The position numbers and the translations under genes are program-made. From CAZEGC01 sp964511635 (lineage in GTDB: Bacteria > Patescibacteriota > Saccharimonadia > Saccharimonadales > Saccharimonadaceae), in assembly GCA_964511635.1 (NCBI GenBank), contig CAZEGC010000012.1, positions 1 through 22,333 on the forward strand: DNA of 22,333 bases. The letters run 5' to 3'. Under the pieces are notes generated by a model. It searched no databases, was not told the DNA's origin, and saw nothing but the letters and a program-made list of their open reading frames with translations. Positions 1 through 7,250 of the stretch are shown here, in pieces (the first letter of the stretch is position 1; every line of letters starts with the position of its first letter).

Positions 1-54
1 CCCAGGACACCCTGCTTAAAAGGCAGGTGCTCTAACCAGCTGAGCTATGGCTCC
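1..54 (-). tRNA. tRNA-Lys(UUU), 3' part cut by window edge
   Basis: Read on the minus strand, the sequence starts with a 7-nt acceptor arm (GGAGCCA), then TA, a D arm (GCTC, loop AGCTGGTTA, GAGC) and a 5-bp anticodon stem CCTGC/GCAGG closing the loop CTTTTAA. The anticodon is TTT, so this is lysine tRNA. The T arm, the 3' acceptor strand and any CCA lie beyond position 1. A strong promoter lies just upstream at 81-110. Confidence 0.93.
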
Positions 55-80
55 ACGCATCAGATGAGCTGACTCTAGAA

Positions 81-110
81 AAGATAGCACTTTTAGAGGT
101 AGTTTGTCAA
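81..110 (-). promoter_or_regulatory. Promoter of tRNA-Lys
   Basis: On the minus strand there is a perfect -35 box TTGACA (105-110), an 18-nt spacer ending in TGC, and a -10 box TATCTT (81-86), so this is an extended -10 promoter. Expected transcription start is near 74, about 20 nt before the mature tRNA. The -35 box overlaps the stop codon of the upstream membrane-protein gene (107-109). Confidence 0.7.
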
Positions 111-586
111 TGTTTACCGCGCCGCAAGCGACGATTCTTAGTTGCTAGTAGATCAAATATCGCAAAAATTAACCCCGCAGTGACCAGCCACACTCGATAT
201 TCTATAAAGAACTCATATACTTGTCGGCCAAGTCCCTGCAAAACTAGCGTACCTTCTAACGGCTCTAGTAAAAATGCAAAGGCAAGCGCCGCGAACATAG
301 CTGACCCTATGACCCGTGAAAGCATTGAATCGTATGTCGGACCACTGAATAAAAGCGCTACGGCAGGAGTCAAAACTAACAGTGCCGCCACTAGGCTAGG
401 TAGTGGCGGAATAGTTGTTTCTATACCAAATTCCACGAAAAGCGGCGTAAGTACAGCCGCCCACAGGTTGCTAAGCGTCGCACCTGCCGCCAGCGCCAGC
501 CCCAGCACCCCAAAGCGACGCTTGGTGATAAAAGACACTACAAACATCACAGCCAATACCGCGAAAAATACCAGTACTACGTCCAT
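107..586 (-). CDS. Small polytopic membrane protein, function unknown
   Basis: This 159-residue protein is not recognised as a named family. It has about five hydrophobic segments (roughly residues 2-20, 25-50, 62-81, 92-108 and 131-148). Basic residues follow the first segment (TKRRF) and form the tail (KNRRLRRGKH), so loops holding them are probably cytoplasmic. The size and layout are loosely like CvpA-type small membrane proteins, but no diagnostic motif was seen. The ATG at 586 has an AGGG six nucleotides upstream as a weak Shine-Dalgarno site. The gene follows rimK on the same strand after 76 nt, and an extended -10 box in that gap suggests its own promoter. Confidence 0.7.
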   Translation of the reverse strand: MDVVLVFFAVLAVMFVVSFITKRRFGVLGLALAAGATLSNLWAAVLTPLFVEFGIETTIPPLPSLVAALLVLTPAVALLFSGPTYDSMLSRVIGSAMFAALAFAFLLEPLEGTLVLQGLGRQVYEFFIEYRVWLVTAGLIFAIFDLLATKNRRLRRGKH

Positions 587-635
587 CTAATGCCCTACTT
601 AGCGCCCTATAGTCAACTGAATATTCATGCTACCC

Positions 636-644
636 ATTATATCA
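636..644 (-). promoter_or_regulatory. Extended -10 box upstream of the small membrane-protein gene
   Basis: On the minus strand TGA-TATAAT (TATAAT at 636-641) lies about 50 nt before the ATG at 586. No good -35 box is seen at 17 nt, so the call rests on the perfect -10 box with its TGn extension. Confidence 0.4.
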
Positions 645-662
645 GCTAGGGGTGCAAGTACC

Positions 663-1574
663 TTAAGCGCCAACTTTGTCTTTTTTGTTACGACGCTTGG
701 CATGAATCTCTACATAATCAATCACTGCGCCTGCCACATCGCGACTTGTAACCTTTTCGATTCCGAAGCCAGGACTAGCATTGACTTCTAGTATCAGGGG
801 TCCACGAGCGCTCCGCATCATATCCACACCAGCAACGTTTAGGCCCATTGCCTTTGCGGCTTTAATAGCCATTTTACGCTCTTCTGGAGTTAGCTTTACC
901 GGAGTACCCTCACCGCCTTTATGTAAATTCGACCTAAAATCATCGTCCAAGCTCTGGCGTTTCATACTGGCAACTACACGGCTTCCGACAACAAATGCAC
1001 GAATATCAGTGCCGGCAGATTCTTTAATAAACTCTTGAAGCAGCACGTTTGTACCGTCGTCATTTGATAGGTAGAATGCTTGAAGCACAGACTTGGCCGC
1101 TTTTTTTGTCTCAGCCAGCACCACACCGTTACCATGAGTGCCTTTTGCTAACTTGATAATCACTGGCGTACCGCCCAGTCCTTCAATAAGATCGTCTATA
1201 TCGGTAGAGTTCCTGGAAACAACTGTCTTTGGAATGCCGACACCTGACTTGGCAAGCAGTTGAAGACTTCGCAACTTATCCCTTGAGCGAGCAATTGCAA
1301 TTGAACTCGATAAACTGTAGACTCCCTGCATTTCTAACTGACGCACAATAGCCGCTCCGTAACGCGTCATATTACTAGCTATACGTGGAATCACTGCGTC
1401 AAATCCAACCAACACCTCACCGCGATAGCTAACAGTAGGGTTGTTCTGCTCGATTGATGCATAACATTCCCGATATTTTATAACTTCAACGTCATGGCCA
1501 CGCGCCAAGGCCTCTTCCTTTAGGCGCTTTGTTGAATAATTTCCGGGTCCGTTAGATAAAATCGCTATTTTCAT
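663..1574 (-). CDS. rimK: RimK-type ATP-grasp ligase (alpha-L-glutamate ligase family)
   Basis: This 303-residue protein is an ATP-grasp enzyme of the RimK family, which adds glutamate or related amino acids to a carboxyl group of a protein or small molecule using ATP. In E. coli RimK extends the C terminus of ribosomal protein S6. Visible features are the N-terminal fold (MKIAILSNGPG), the ATP-binding lysine near 141, the glycine loop KGTHGNGV (144-151), LQEFIKES with DIRAFVVG (179-197), and the Mg-binding ILEVNASPGF (261-270, Glu263 and Asn265). The ATG overlaps the stop of the upstream protease-like gene in an ATGA, so the two are translationally coupled. The family is certain; the substrate is not, since LysX- and MptN-type enzymes share the fold. 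Confidence 0.88.
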   Translation of the reverse strand: MKIAILSNGPGNYSTKRLKEEALARGHDVEVIKYRECYASIEQNNPTVSYRGEVLVGFDAVIPRIASNMTRYGAAIVRQLEMQGVYSLSSSIAIARSRDKLRSLQLLAKSGVGIPKTVVSRNSTDIDDLIEGLGGTPVIIKLAKGTHGNGVVLAETKKAAKSVLQAFYLSNDDGTNVLLQEFIKESAGTDIRAFVVGSRVVASMKRQSLDDDFRSNLHKGGEGTPVKLTPEERKMAIKAAKAMGLNVAGVDMMRSARGPLILEVNASPGFGIEKVTSRDVAGAVIDYVEIHAKRRNKKDKVGA

Positions 1575-1999
1575 TCTTCAATTACTCTCCACTCACTATC
1601 ATATTCCTCATTTATCGAAACATCCACCAGGATGTTGTGTTCGCGTAAAAACCGCCGACCTATTAGCATCTCGCGTGTCATGTCTGATCTGTCGGTTAGC
1701 CCTATCGATGTTTTATAGGAAGTACCTTGAATGACGAGTTCGATTGGTATAATAAACCGGCTTTCCTCATGTCCACTAGCACTTCTTACAATCTTTTGCT
1801 CATACACAGCGGTCTCGTATCGAAGCGCCTCGTCGCCCATCGGGCTAAAGCTCAGCATACCGGTAGCCTCATCTAAACGAATATCTGTACAGTGCAAAGC
1901 GCCAGAAAACGCACCAGTATCGACTTTGGCAATTAAGTCCTTCACCCCAAACGTGGGAACATCGACTTTCTCAACATGACCAAAAATAGCTCGATTCAT
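1571..1999 (-). CDS. ATP-dependent zinc protease / RimB-like protein
   Basis: This protein belongs to the family annotated as ATP-dependent zinc protease, with a retropepsin-like fold. Seen directly are the signature AKVDTGAFSGALHC near the N terminus (catalytic-type Asp-Thr-Gly) and MLIGRRFL near the C terminus. Family members often sit beside RimK-type ligases, and in some bacteria the partner (RimB) removes or trims the glutamates RimK adds; that role here is inference. The frame is open to an ATG at 2011, but that codon has no Shine-Dalgarno site. The ATG at 1999 has GGAG six nucleotides upstream, so I place the start there, giving 142 residues. The gene overlaps rimK by 4 nt. Confidence 0.82.
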   Translation of the reverse strand: MNRAIFGHVEKVDVPTFGVKDLIAKVDTGAFSGALHCTDIRLDEATGMLSFSPMGDEALRYETAVYEQKIVRSASGHEESRFIIPIELVIQGTSYKTSIGLTDRSDMTREMLIGRRFLREHNILVDVSINEEYDSEWRVIEE

Positions 2000-2030
2000 T
2001 AGTAGCTCCATATTTATGCACTAAAGTTAT

Positions 2031-2059
2031 ATGATAAAATTCTATGAGAAATTTGTCAA
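2031..2059 (-). promoter_or_regulatory. Promoter of the zinc-protease/rimK operon
   Basis: Minus strand: perfect -35 box TTGACA (2054-2059), 17-nt spacer, -10 box TATCAT (2031-2036). It lies directly after the stop codon of the 805-residue membrane-protein gene (2061-2063). The predicted transcription start near 2024 gives a leader of about 25 nt before the ATG at 1999. Confidence 0.78.
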
Positions 2060-2060
2060 C

Positions 2061-4478
2061 CTAAACACCTCCGCTGTCGCTAGCTGATCGATTCAGGCGC
2101 CACACCACCAACCCAATCAACGCCAGTCCTAGGAGCCCCAACCACAGGAAAGTGTAATCACGTAGGAAGTATAGTATCGCCAAGCTGGTCGCGATCGCAC
2201 CCCACCACGCTGCCCATTGCTTGTTGAATAGCGCACCGATAGCTAGTAATGCTAGGTGCTCTATTAGAAACAGTAGCGCATAACCACCGCCTTCACCGAG
2301 TGCATATGAAGCTGAAAACAGCGTCACTGCACCCATTGCTAGAATGAAACGAGCTTTTCGCGACTCACCGACGTACCGAGCAGCTGCCACGGCAGCAACC
2401 GTCAATGCCCACCAGTGCACATAAGCTAGCAAATTGAAATCTATTTCCGATAGCGCCACCATTCGCTGCAACCCAAGCGTTGCCTGGTATACCGACAACT
2501 CGAACATCCAGGTGTGTTTGCTGGATTTACTTTCATAAGCTACCGAAGCTGCCAGTATCACCAGCGCTGCCGCAGCTGTCATCATAATTGCATCGCTAGA
2601 TCCATACCATCCCTGTATAGCCGCCAATACTAGAGCCGCCCACGTCGACAAAACGAACATTTGTCGCTTTTTTACGGATCCGACCGATTGACAGCCCATC
2701 GCCGCTGCATAGAATATCGTCGCCGCCAGCATGCCTACCCCGACCTCCTGCCAGGGCACTGCTAGACCAAGCTCCTGCCATATTTTTCCTAGTACCAAAA
2801 AGATGATAAAGTTCCCTGCCAGTATAAACCACTCAACGCGCCGAGCATATGATAGCGCGTAAAATACCGCAGCGGCTGCGAGCTGCAGTGCTATCGCTAG
2901 CCACATATTATCTACGGCTTCTGCCACGACGAACGTGATGACAGTGTAGGCACTGGCTGCGGCTGTCATGAAATTAATAACCGGCACGCTCCTAAGTCGC
3001 AAGCGACGAACACCGTACATGCTGGCACCAGCCGCAAAAACAAACCAGCTGGCAACCGCCCGCCAAGGTAGTGGCGGTACAAGCACCGACCTAGCAGCCA
3101 CAAATGGCACTATTAGTGACACAATCAAACCAACATACGCCCACGGCAAACTCCGCAAACGAAATGCCATGGTGGTACTCGCTGCCCCTATCATGAGTAG
3201 GCTAGCAGTCGTAAGTGGTGCTGCTAGTGAACTAGCGTCCCATAGCGAAATTGCGATTAGCTGCAAGACTATCATACCCGCAACCCATGCCTGCTCGTAG
3301 CGACTACGTAGCGAGCTTTTATTTACAAGGTATAGGCTAGCTAGTTGGTGCCCACTTGCCAGGACAAACATTATGATTCCAAATGCAACCACGTCTCTAT
3401 CGACAGCTTGCCACGCCGCAAGTAGTAGCGTCACGTGAGTTAAAGCTCGCGCTGCACATTCCATTAGGTACGTTTGCTGCTGCACCCATACTACAAAATA
3501 ATGCAGGGCAGCAACACCGAACACAACCTGGTACGAAGCAATGTCCATTTCCCCGTGCAGCACTAGACTAGCCGCTAGAGTCAGTGGCGTTACGACCTGG
3601 CCAGTGCGCTCGACAGGCTTTTGAAAAAGAGGTGAAACCCACTTTGGCCTTATATAAGCAAGTAGCGTCGTGAAGAGCGATATACCAATCAGCACTACAA
3701 AATACCATACCATCTGCAGCTGCATCGTGGCTGTTATTGAGCTAGCAAGCGACAATACAAACGCTAGTGTCAAATATGACACTAGCTGGCTTTGCAAGCG
3801 CATCGCGGCATAATAATACCCTATCAATCCGACTAGTGACGTCAAGAACCAAGCCGACTCACTGCTAGCATTAGTAAATTGAGCTATAGCAATGCCGCCA
3901 AAAGGAATCAGTGCGAGCCCTGTGCCGATAAATGCTACCGCTGCGGGCTTGAGGCGAACCGAGCTAGAATGTAGCGATAAGCCACCAATATAAAATAATG
4001 CCACCACGCTCCACACCGTAACTAGCTTGGCTGTGTCCGAAACTGATGCTAGCATCAGTGCGGCACCAGCTGCCACGATTAAAAAGCTGCCCATATAAAG
4101 TAGCGTATTTAAGTTTTTTAGCGATCGCTCTTCGGGAGTTAGCGCTACGGCAGCAGCAGGCTTCGCTTGTGTACTGGTACCAGCCACTACTGGCGTCGTG
4201 ATAGGAGCTTGCGATGTAGGCGCGGTAACTTGATCGTTAGCAGCCTGATTTGTGACACTCGGGCCATACTTGCCGGCGTCGATTATCTCTTTTAATTCTT
4301 GAAAATTCGTACGAGGACCGTCAAGTCTTGCTTCAATCTTTGCACCAAGTGCGCGGTAACCATCCCAATATCCTTTTTGATAGCTATGTGCCTGATCGCC
4401 ACCTGATTGCTTATTTTTATTTTTTGTTTCGCTCCAGACAATAAATATAATTAATATTAAAAGAAATAACTGAAACAT
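2061..4478 (-). CDS. Large polytopic membrane protein, function unknown
   Basis: This 805-residue protein has an N-terminal hydrophobic helix (residues 1-15), a soluble linker with charged residues and a Ala/Thr/Pro-rich stretch to about residue 120, and then a run of some twenty or more hydrophobic segments to the C terminus, which ends in a short polar tail. The general appearance is like DUF2157/DUF2339-type multi-pass proteins, but I cannot assign a family from sequence alone and see no catalytic motif. The start ATG has GGAG eight nucleotides upstream. That Shine-Dalgarno site sits inside an inverted repeat (4481-4524). The gene lies between dnaJ and the rimK operon, on the same strand as both, with a 59-nt gap after dnaJ. 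Confidence 0.75.
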   Translation of the reverse strand: MFQLFLLILIIFIVWSETKNKNKQSGGDQAHSYQKGYWDGYRALGAKIEARLDGPRTNFQELKEIIDAGKYGPSVTNQAANDQVTAPTSQAPITTPVVAGTSTQAKPAAAVALTPEERSLKNLNTLLYMGSFLIVAAGAALMLASVSDTAKLVTVWSVVALFYIGGLSLHSSSVRLKPAAVAFIGTGLALIPFGGIAIAQFTNASSESAWFLTSLVGLIGYYYAAMRLQSQLVSYLTLAFVLSLASSITATMQLQMVWYFVVLIGISLFTTLLAYIRPKWVSPLFQKPVERTGQVVTPLTLAASLVLHGEMDIASYQVVFGVAALHYFVVWVQQQTYLMECAARALTHVTLLLAAWQAVDRDVVAFGIIMFVLASGHQLASLYLVNKSSLRSRYEQAWVAGMIVLQLIAISLWDASSLAAPLTTASLLMIGAASTTMAFRLRSLPWAYVGLIVSLIVPFVAARSVLVPPLPWRAVASWFVFAAGASMYGVRRLRLRSVPVINFMTAAASAYTVITFVVAEAVDNMWLAIALQLAAAAVFYALSYARRVEWFILAGNFIIFLVLGKIWQELGLAVPWQEVGVGMLAATIFYAAAMGCQSVGSVKKRQMFVLSTWAALVLAAIQGWYGSSDAIMMTAAAALVILAASVAYESKSSKHTWMFELSVYQATLGLQRMVALSEIDFNLLAYVHWWALTVAAVAAARYVGESRKARFILAMGAVTLFSASYALGEGGGYALLFLIEHLALLAIGALFNKQWAAWWGAIATSLAILYFLRDYTFLWLGLLGLALIGLVVWRLNRSASDSGGV

Positions 4479-4480
4479 CT

Positions 4481-4524
4481 GTCAAACTCCTTACGCTTGA
4501 CTATAAGTGTAGCGTAAGTTTGAC
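4481..4524 (-). promoter_or_regulatory. Hairpin holding the Shine-Dalgarno site of the 805-residue gene
   Basis: Two nested perfect arms flank a 13-nt loop: inner CTTACGCT/AGCGTAAG (8 bp; 4490-4497 with 4511-4518) and outer GTCAAA/TTTGAC (6 bp; 4481-4486 with 4519-4524). On the minus strand the only unpaired bases between the arms are GAG of the GGAG Shine-Dalgarno site, and the ATG follows two bases after the hairpin. There is no T-run after it, so it is not an intrinsic terminator. A weak -10 box TAAAAT lies at 4526-4531 on the minus strand. A role in translational control is inferred. Confidence 0.5.
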
Positions 4525-4537
4525 TATTTTACTACAA

Positions 4538-5632
4538 TTATTTACGCTTCTTACTGGGTCGAAGTTGCGCGAGCAGTTCGCGCTCTTTTTTGTTTAGTTT
4601 TGTCGGTGTATCGACAATAATACTGACAATGTGTGGGCCACGCCCTTTGCTGCGAATATGTGGCACACCGTGGTTAGATAGCTTAAAGTCAGTTCCACTC
4701 TGAGTTCCAGCCGGAATTTTGATCCTCACGCTACCATCAACTGTTTCAACATCAATTTCAGTTCCCAATGCGGCGTCAATCATATTTACGTGTTCTTCAC
4801 TTAAGATTATGTCACCTTCCCGAGTAAACTTTTTGTGGGCCTTAACGCGAATATTAACGTATAAATCACCCTTTTCACCACCTGCTACCGCCTCACCATG
4901 GCCTTTTAGGCGGATAGTTGCGCCATCATCAATTCCAGCTGGAACCTTCAAAGTAACAGTGCGCTTACGGCGCTCGGTGCCCTTACCCCTACAGACAGTG
5001 CAGACTTTTTCAGGTACCTGTCCGCGGCCTTTGCAGGTTTCGCAGGTAACTGCTTGCTGAATTTGGCCAAACATAGTGTTCATAACCCGTGCTTGCTGGC
5101 CGGCGCCCTTACAAGTTGGACAGGTCTTCATATTATGTCCTGGCTCAACGGTTGTGCCTTTACAGTGCGTACACTCGTCATGTAAATCAAGAGAAATCTT
5201 TTCCTCTACTCCGAAAACGGCCTCTTCAAATGACAACTGCAATGTAGCTTCTACGTCGCGGCCACGCTTTGGCCGGGCGCTTTGGCCGCCACCCCCAAAA
5301 AACTGACTAAAAATATCACCTAGTCCGCCATCGCCAAAGTCAAAATGCATGCTCTGACCGCCAAAACCACCAAAGCCTTCGAAAGGATTGCCACCGTAGC
5401 TACCGCCAGAACTACCGCCGACACCAGCGTGACCGAACTGATCATAGCGTTGCCTTTTCTGGGCGTCTTTTAAAACCTCGTAGGCTTCGCTAGCTTCTTT
5501 GAATTTTTTTTCATCACCGCCGTCTTTATCGGGATGAAATTTTATGGCAGCCTTGCGGTAAGCCTTTTTAATTTCATCGGCCGAAGCGGACTTCGTGACT
5601 CCTAAAACTTCATAATAATCTCGTTTGCTCAT
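4538..5632 (-). CDS. dnaJ: Chaperone protein DnaJ (Hsp40)
   Basis: This is a full-length type I DnaJ (364 residues), the co-chaperone that delivers unfolded protein to DnaK and stimulates its ATPase. Domains in order: J domain (1-68) with the HPD motif at 33-35; Gly/Phe-rich linker (about 70-116); four-repeat zinc finger with cysteine pairs 154/157, 171/174, 197/200 and 211/214; then two C-terminal substrate-binding domains. The first zinc repeat reads CTHCKGTT, losing the last glycine of CxxCxGxG. The gene is separated from dnaK by a plus-strand island. A CIRCE operator overlaps its promoter, so HrcA repression is expected. No Shine-Dalgarno site precedes the ATG; the -10 box ends 9 nt upstream, so the mRNA should be leaderless or nearly so. 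Confidence 0.97.
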   Translation of the reverse strand: MSKRDYYEVLGVTKSASADEIKKAYRKAAIKFHPDKDGGDEKKFKEASEAYEVLKDAQKRQRYDQFGHAGVGGSSGGSYGGNPFEGFGGFGGQSMHFDFGDGGLGDIFSQFFGGGGQSARPKRGRDVEATLQLSFEEAVFGVEEKISLDLHDECTHCKGTTVEPGHNMKTCPTCKGAGQQARVMNTMFGQIQQAVTCETCKGRGQVPEKVCTVCRGKGTERRKRTVTLKVPAGIDDGATIRLKGHGEAVAGGEKGDLYVNIRVKAHKKFTREGDIILSEEHVNMIDAALGTEIDVETVDGSVRIKIPAGTQSGTDFKLSNHGVPHIRSKGRGPHIVSIIVDTPTKLNKKERELLAQLRPSKKRK

Positions 5633-5641
5633 CTAGTATCT

Positions 5642-5670
5642 ATGATATCGAACTAGCACTTCAATGTCTA
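5642..5670 (-). promoter_or_regulatory. Promoter of dnaJ
   Basis: Minus strand: -35 box TAGACA (5665-5670), 17-nt spacer, -10 box TATCAT (5642-5647). The expected start of transcription lies 0-3 nt before the ATG at 5632. The -35 box and part of the spacer lie inside the CIRCE operator. Confidence 0.72.
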
Positions 5671-5679
5671 GAGTGCTAG
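5653..5679. promoter_or_regulatory. CIRCE operator (HrcA site) of dnaJ
   Basis: CTAGCACTT, 9 nt, GAGTGCTAG. This matches the CIRCE consensus TTAGCACTC-N9-GAGTGCTAA with paired changes at the outer ends (C/G for T/A) and one inner mismatch. It covers the -35 box of the dnaJ promoter, as expected for a repressor site. Confidence 0.9.
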
Positions 5680-5759
5680 CAGGAACTGGCCAAATAAATC
5701 AACATTCTTTTGCCTACAGATGAAACAGTATTACTAGAAGACTTCAACCCTATCACGTC

Positions 5760-5785
5760 CATAGGGTTCATCCCTAAGAGGTGTA
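5760..5785. repeat. Left REP-like inverted repeat of the transposase
   Basis: This 26-bp sequence recurs in inverted orientation at 6444-6469 with a single mismatch; 20 bp (5760-5779) are identical. It contains a small hairpin TAGGG-TTCAT-CCCTA (5762-5776). On the left side an 8-bp hairpin AACCCTAT/ATAGGGTT (5746-5753 with 5761-5768) can form as an alternative. Paired inverted hairpins around a REP-associated transposase are typical of that family. Confidence 0.75.
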
Positions 5786-5799
5786 GAAAATTACAAGTA

Positions 5800-5808
5800 T
5801 GCTAACAT
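5800..5808 (+). promoter_or_regulatory. Extended -10 box of the transposase gene
   Basis: TGC-TAACAT lies with its last base 7 nt before the ATG at 5816. There is no Shine-Dalgarno site and no clear -35 box. The spacing predicts a leaderless transcript. Confidence 0.4.
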
Positions 5809-5815
5809 AGATTAT

Positions 5816-6421
5816 ATGCCTAGCAAGAATTCAATTAAGGCTTTCGGCGCACCGGCCTATTATCACGTCTATAATCGAGGGGCTGGTGGTCAACCTATCT
5901 TTTATAGTGATCAAGATCGTCAAAAGTTTCTATCACTACTTGCCAGACACTTAGACACTGGCGACGACTCGCAAAGAACTGATGGTATTCAATATGAGAA
6001 ATACGATCTAGAGCTACTAGCGTATTGCTTGATGGGTAATCATTTTCACCTGCTTTTATACCAAGAAGTAGACGTACGAGCCATTACCAAGTTGATGCGC
6101 TCAGTTGCGACGGCTTACTCTATGTATTTCAACCTACGACATAAACAGTCTGGCCACTTATTTCAGGGTGTCTTTAAAGCAGTCGAAGTTTCGAGTGATG
6201 CGTATCTAATGCATATCACTCGCTATATTCATATGAACCCAAGAAGCTACCTGAGGTACAAGTGGTCGAGCATTGGCTACTATCTTGGCAAAGAGCCTCC
6301 AGCCTGGCTCAAGCATAATCGCATCAACACCATGACGCCAGAGAAATACAGGGATTTCCTTGATTCTTACGAGGGTAAAAAGATTGAATTGCAGCATCTA
6401 AAAGATCAACTAGCAGGATAG
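5816..6421 (+). CDS. REP-associated tyrosine transposase (IS200-like, Y1_Tnp/RAYT)
   Basis: This 201-residue protein is a single-strand DNA nuclease of the HUH Y1 family related to IS200/IS605 transposases. Seen directly: the N-terminal pattern AYYHVYNRG (14-22), the metal-binding HxH within GNHFHLLL (His76 and His78), and the C-terminal RAYT signature GHLFQGVFKAV (113-123) followed by DAYLMHITRYIHMNP (128-142), where Tyr130 is the likely nucleophile. It is flanked by inverted copies of a hairpin repeat (5760-5785 and 6444-6469). RAYTs usually act on such REP hairpins scattered in the genome. It lies on the plus strand between dnaJ and dnaK, both on the minus strand. It looks intact. Confidence 0.9.
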   Translation: MPSKNSIKAFGAPAYYHVYNRGAGGQPIFYSDQDRQKFLSLLARHLDTGDDSQRTDGIQYEKYDLELLAYCLMGNHFHLLLYQEVDVRAITKLMRSVATAYSMYFNLRHKQSGHLFQGVFKAVEVSSDAYLMHITRYIHMNPRSYLRYKWSSIGYYLGKEPPAWLKHNRINTMTPEKYRDFLDSYEGKKIELQHLKDQLAG

Positions 6422-6443
6422 GTGAAACAAACTTGTAATAACT

Positions 6444-6469
6444 TACACTTCTTAGGGATGAACCCTATG
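6444..6469. repeat. Right REP-like inverted repeat of the transposase
   Basis: Inverted copy of 5760-5785, 25 of 26 bases matching, 23 nt after the transposase stop. It contains the hairpin TAGGG-ATGAA-CCCTA. The 8-bp alternative hairpin of the left end is absent here. Confidence 0.75.
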
Positions 6470-6500
6470 AACAATGTAGTGCTCTACGTCTTAGGCCATG

Positions 6501-6506
6501 TATAAT
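6501..6506 (+). promoter_or_regulatory. Perfect -10 box of the 195-residue gene
   Basis: TATAAT ends 7 nt before the ATG at 6514. There is no Shine-Dalgarno site, and the -35 region is weak. The transcript should begin at or within one or two bases of the ATG. Confidence 0.55.
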
Positions 6507-6513
6507 CTAAAGA

Positions 6514-7101
6514 ATGCAGCCTCCGAAAGAACCTCATAACCTAGTCTCCGAAGTCAAACGAACCGCTAGTCAGGCCTACGTTATGTCCTATATGACAACT
6601 TTATTAGTAATGATACCTTTTATAATTCTATCTATTGCAGCATTTAGCGATGGTGCAGCTAAAATGGGCTTTGCATTTCTTAGTCCCATTCTCGTTGTAC
6701 TGATATCTGTAACCGCCGTTTTGACTGTTCGCTATGGAAAAGATGGCACAAAGTGGCTAACTAGTATTCGTGAGGCGATAAAGCTTAACTCTGAATGGAT
6801 AGAAGTCAACGTTCAATTTTACACCAATGTTAGCCAAGAGAATCACCGCACCCAACGGACTGTACTGATATCATACCCTAATAGGAATCATCACACATCA
6901 GTACTTGCTTTGGCGGGCTCAGGCACTAACCTTGCACCCGGCAAGGCATACACCTGGGGCGCTCCCGAAAAGGGTAACGTAGTTATAATACAATCAGGCA
7001 GTCAAACACTGTGGCCAGCTAGGCGAGCAAGCGGAAAGCTAGTAATAAAATCTGCTCACGTAGCAGCCGGCTTTAGTCCAAATGTACGCATAAAAAAGTG
7101 A
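6514..7101 (+). CDS. Two-helix membrane protein with a C-terminal soluble domain, unknown
   Basis: This 195-residue protein is not recognised. It has a short charged N terminus, two membrane helices (about 24-44 and 51-73), and then a soluble domain of about 120 residues that looks beta-rich, with no catalytic motif I can name and a basic C terminus. The two-helix hairpin would place both ends on the same side of the membrane. The start is set by a TATAAT box 7 nt upstream, which suggests leaderless translation. The gene is in the plus-strand island, 44 nt after the right REP repeat. Confidence 0.68.
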   Translation: MQPPKEPHNLVSEVKRTASQAYVMSYMTTLLVMIPFIILSIAAFSDGAAKMGFAFLSPILVVLISVTAVLTVRYGKDGTKWLTSIREAIKLNSEWIEVNVQFYTNVSQENHRTQRTVLISYPNRNHHTSVLALAGSGTNLAPGKAYTWGAPEKGNVVIIQSGSQTLWPARRASGKLVIKSAHVAAGFSPNVRIKK

Positions 7102-7114
7102 TAAATTTGAAATT

Positions 7115-7131
7115 AGAAGGACGGACCTTCT
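7115..7131. repeat. Small hairpin downstream of the 195-residue gene
   Basis: AGAAGG-ACGGA-CCTTCT forms a perfect 6-bp stem with a 5-nt loop 13 nt after the stop codon at 7099-7101. No T-run follows, so it is not a classical intrinsic terminator; it could stabilise a 3' end. Confidence 0.4.
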
Positions 7132-7170
7132 GAAGCTTCTGAAATACTGCTAGTAGCAACCGGCGACATA

Positions 7171-7199
7171 TTGCCGGCAGGTGCCGCTAGTGGTATGCT
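7171..7199 (+). promoter_or_regulatory. Candidate promoter of the zinc-ribbon gene
   Basis: TTGCCG (7171-7176), 17-nt spacer, TATGCT (7194-7199); each box matches 4 of 6 consensus bases. The -35 box overlaps a small hairpin CCGGC/GCCGG (7160-7177). It would give a leader of roughly 45-60 nt. Confidence 0.35.
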
Positions 7200-7250
7200 T
7201 TAGATTAGCAAGAATCAACCTGGTTCTCGCCACCGACATCCACTACTCTC

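Noticed and set aside
2596..3571. Short open frames overlapping the 805-residue gene on both strands
   Set aside because: They are shadows of a long, continuous membrane-protein frame with a proper start site.
4481..4524. Inverted repeat read as an intrinsic terminator of dnaJ
   Set aside because: No T-run follows it on the minus strand; it runs directly into a Shine-Dalgarno site and ATG, so a regulatory leader fits better.
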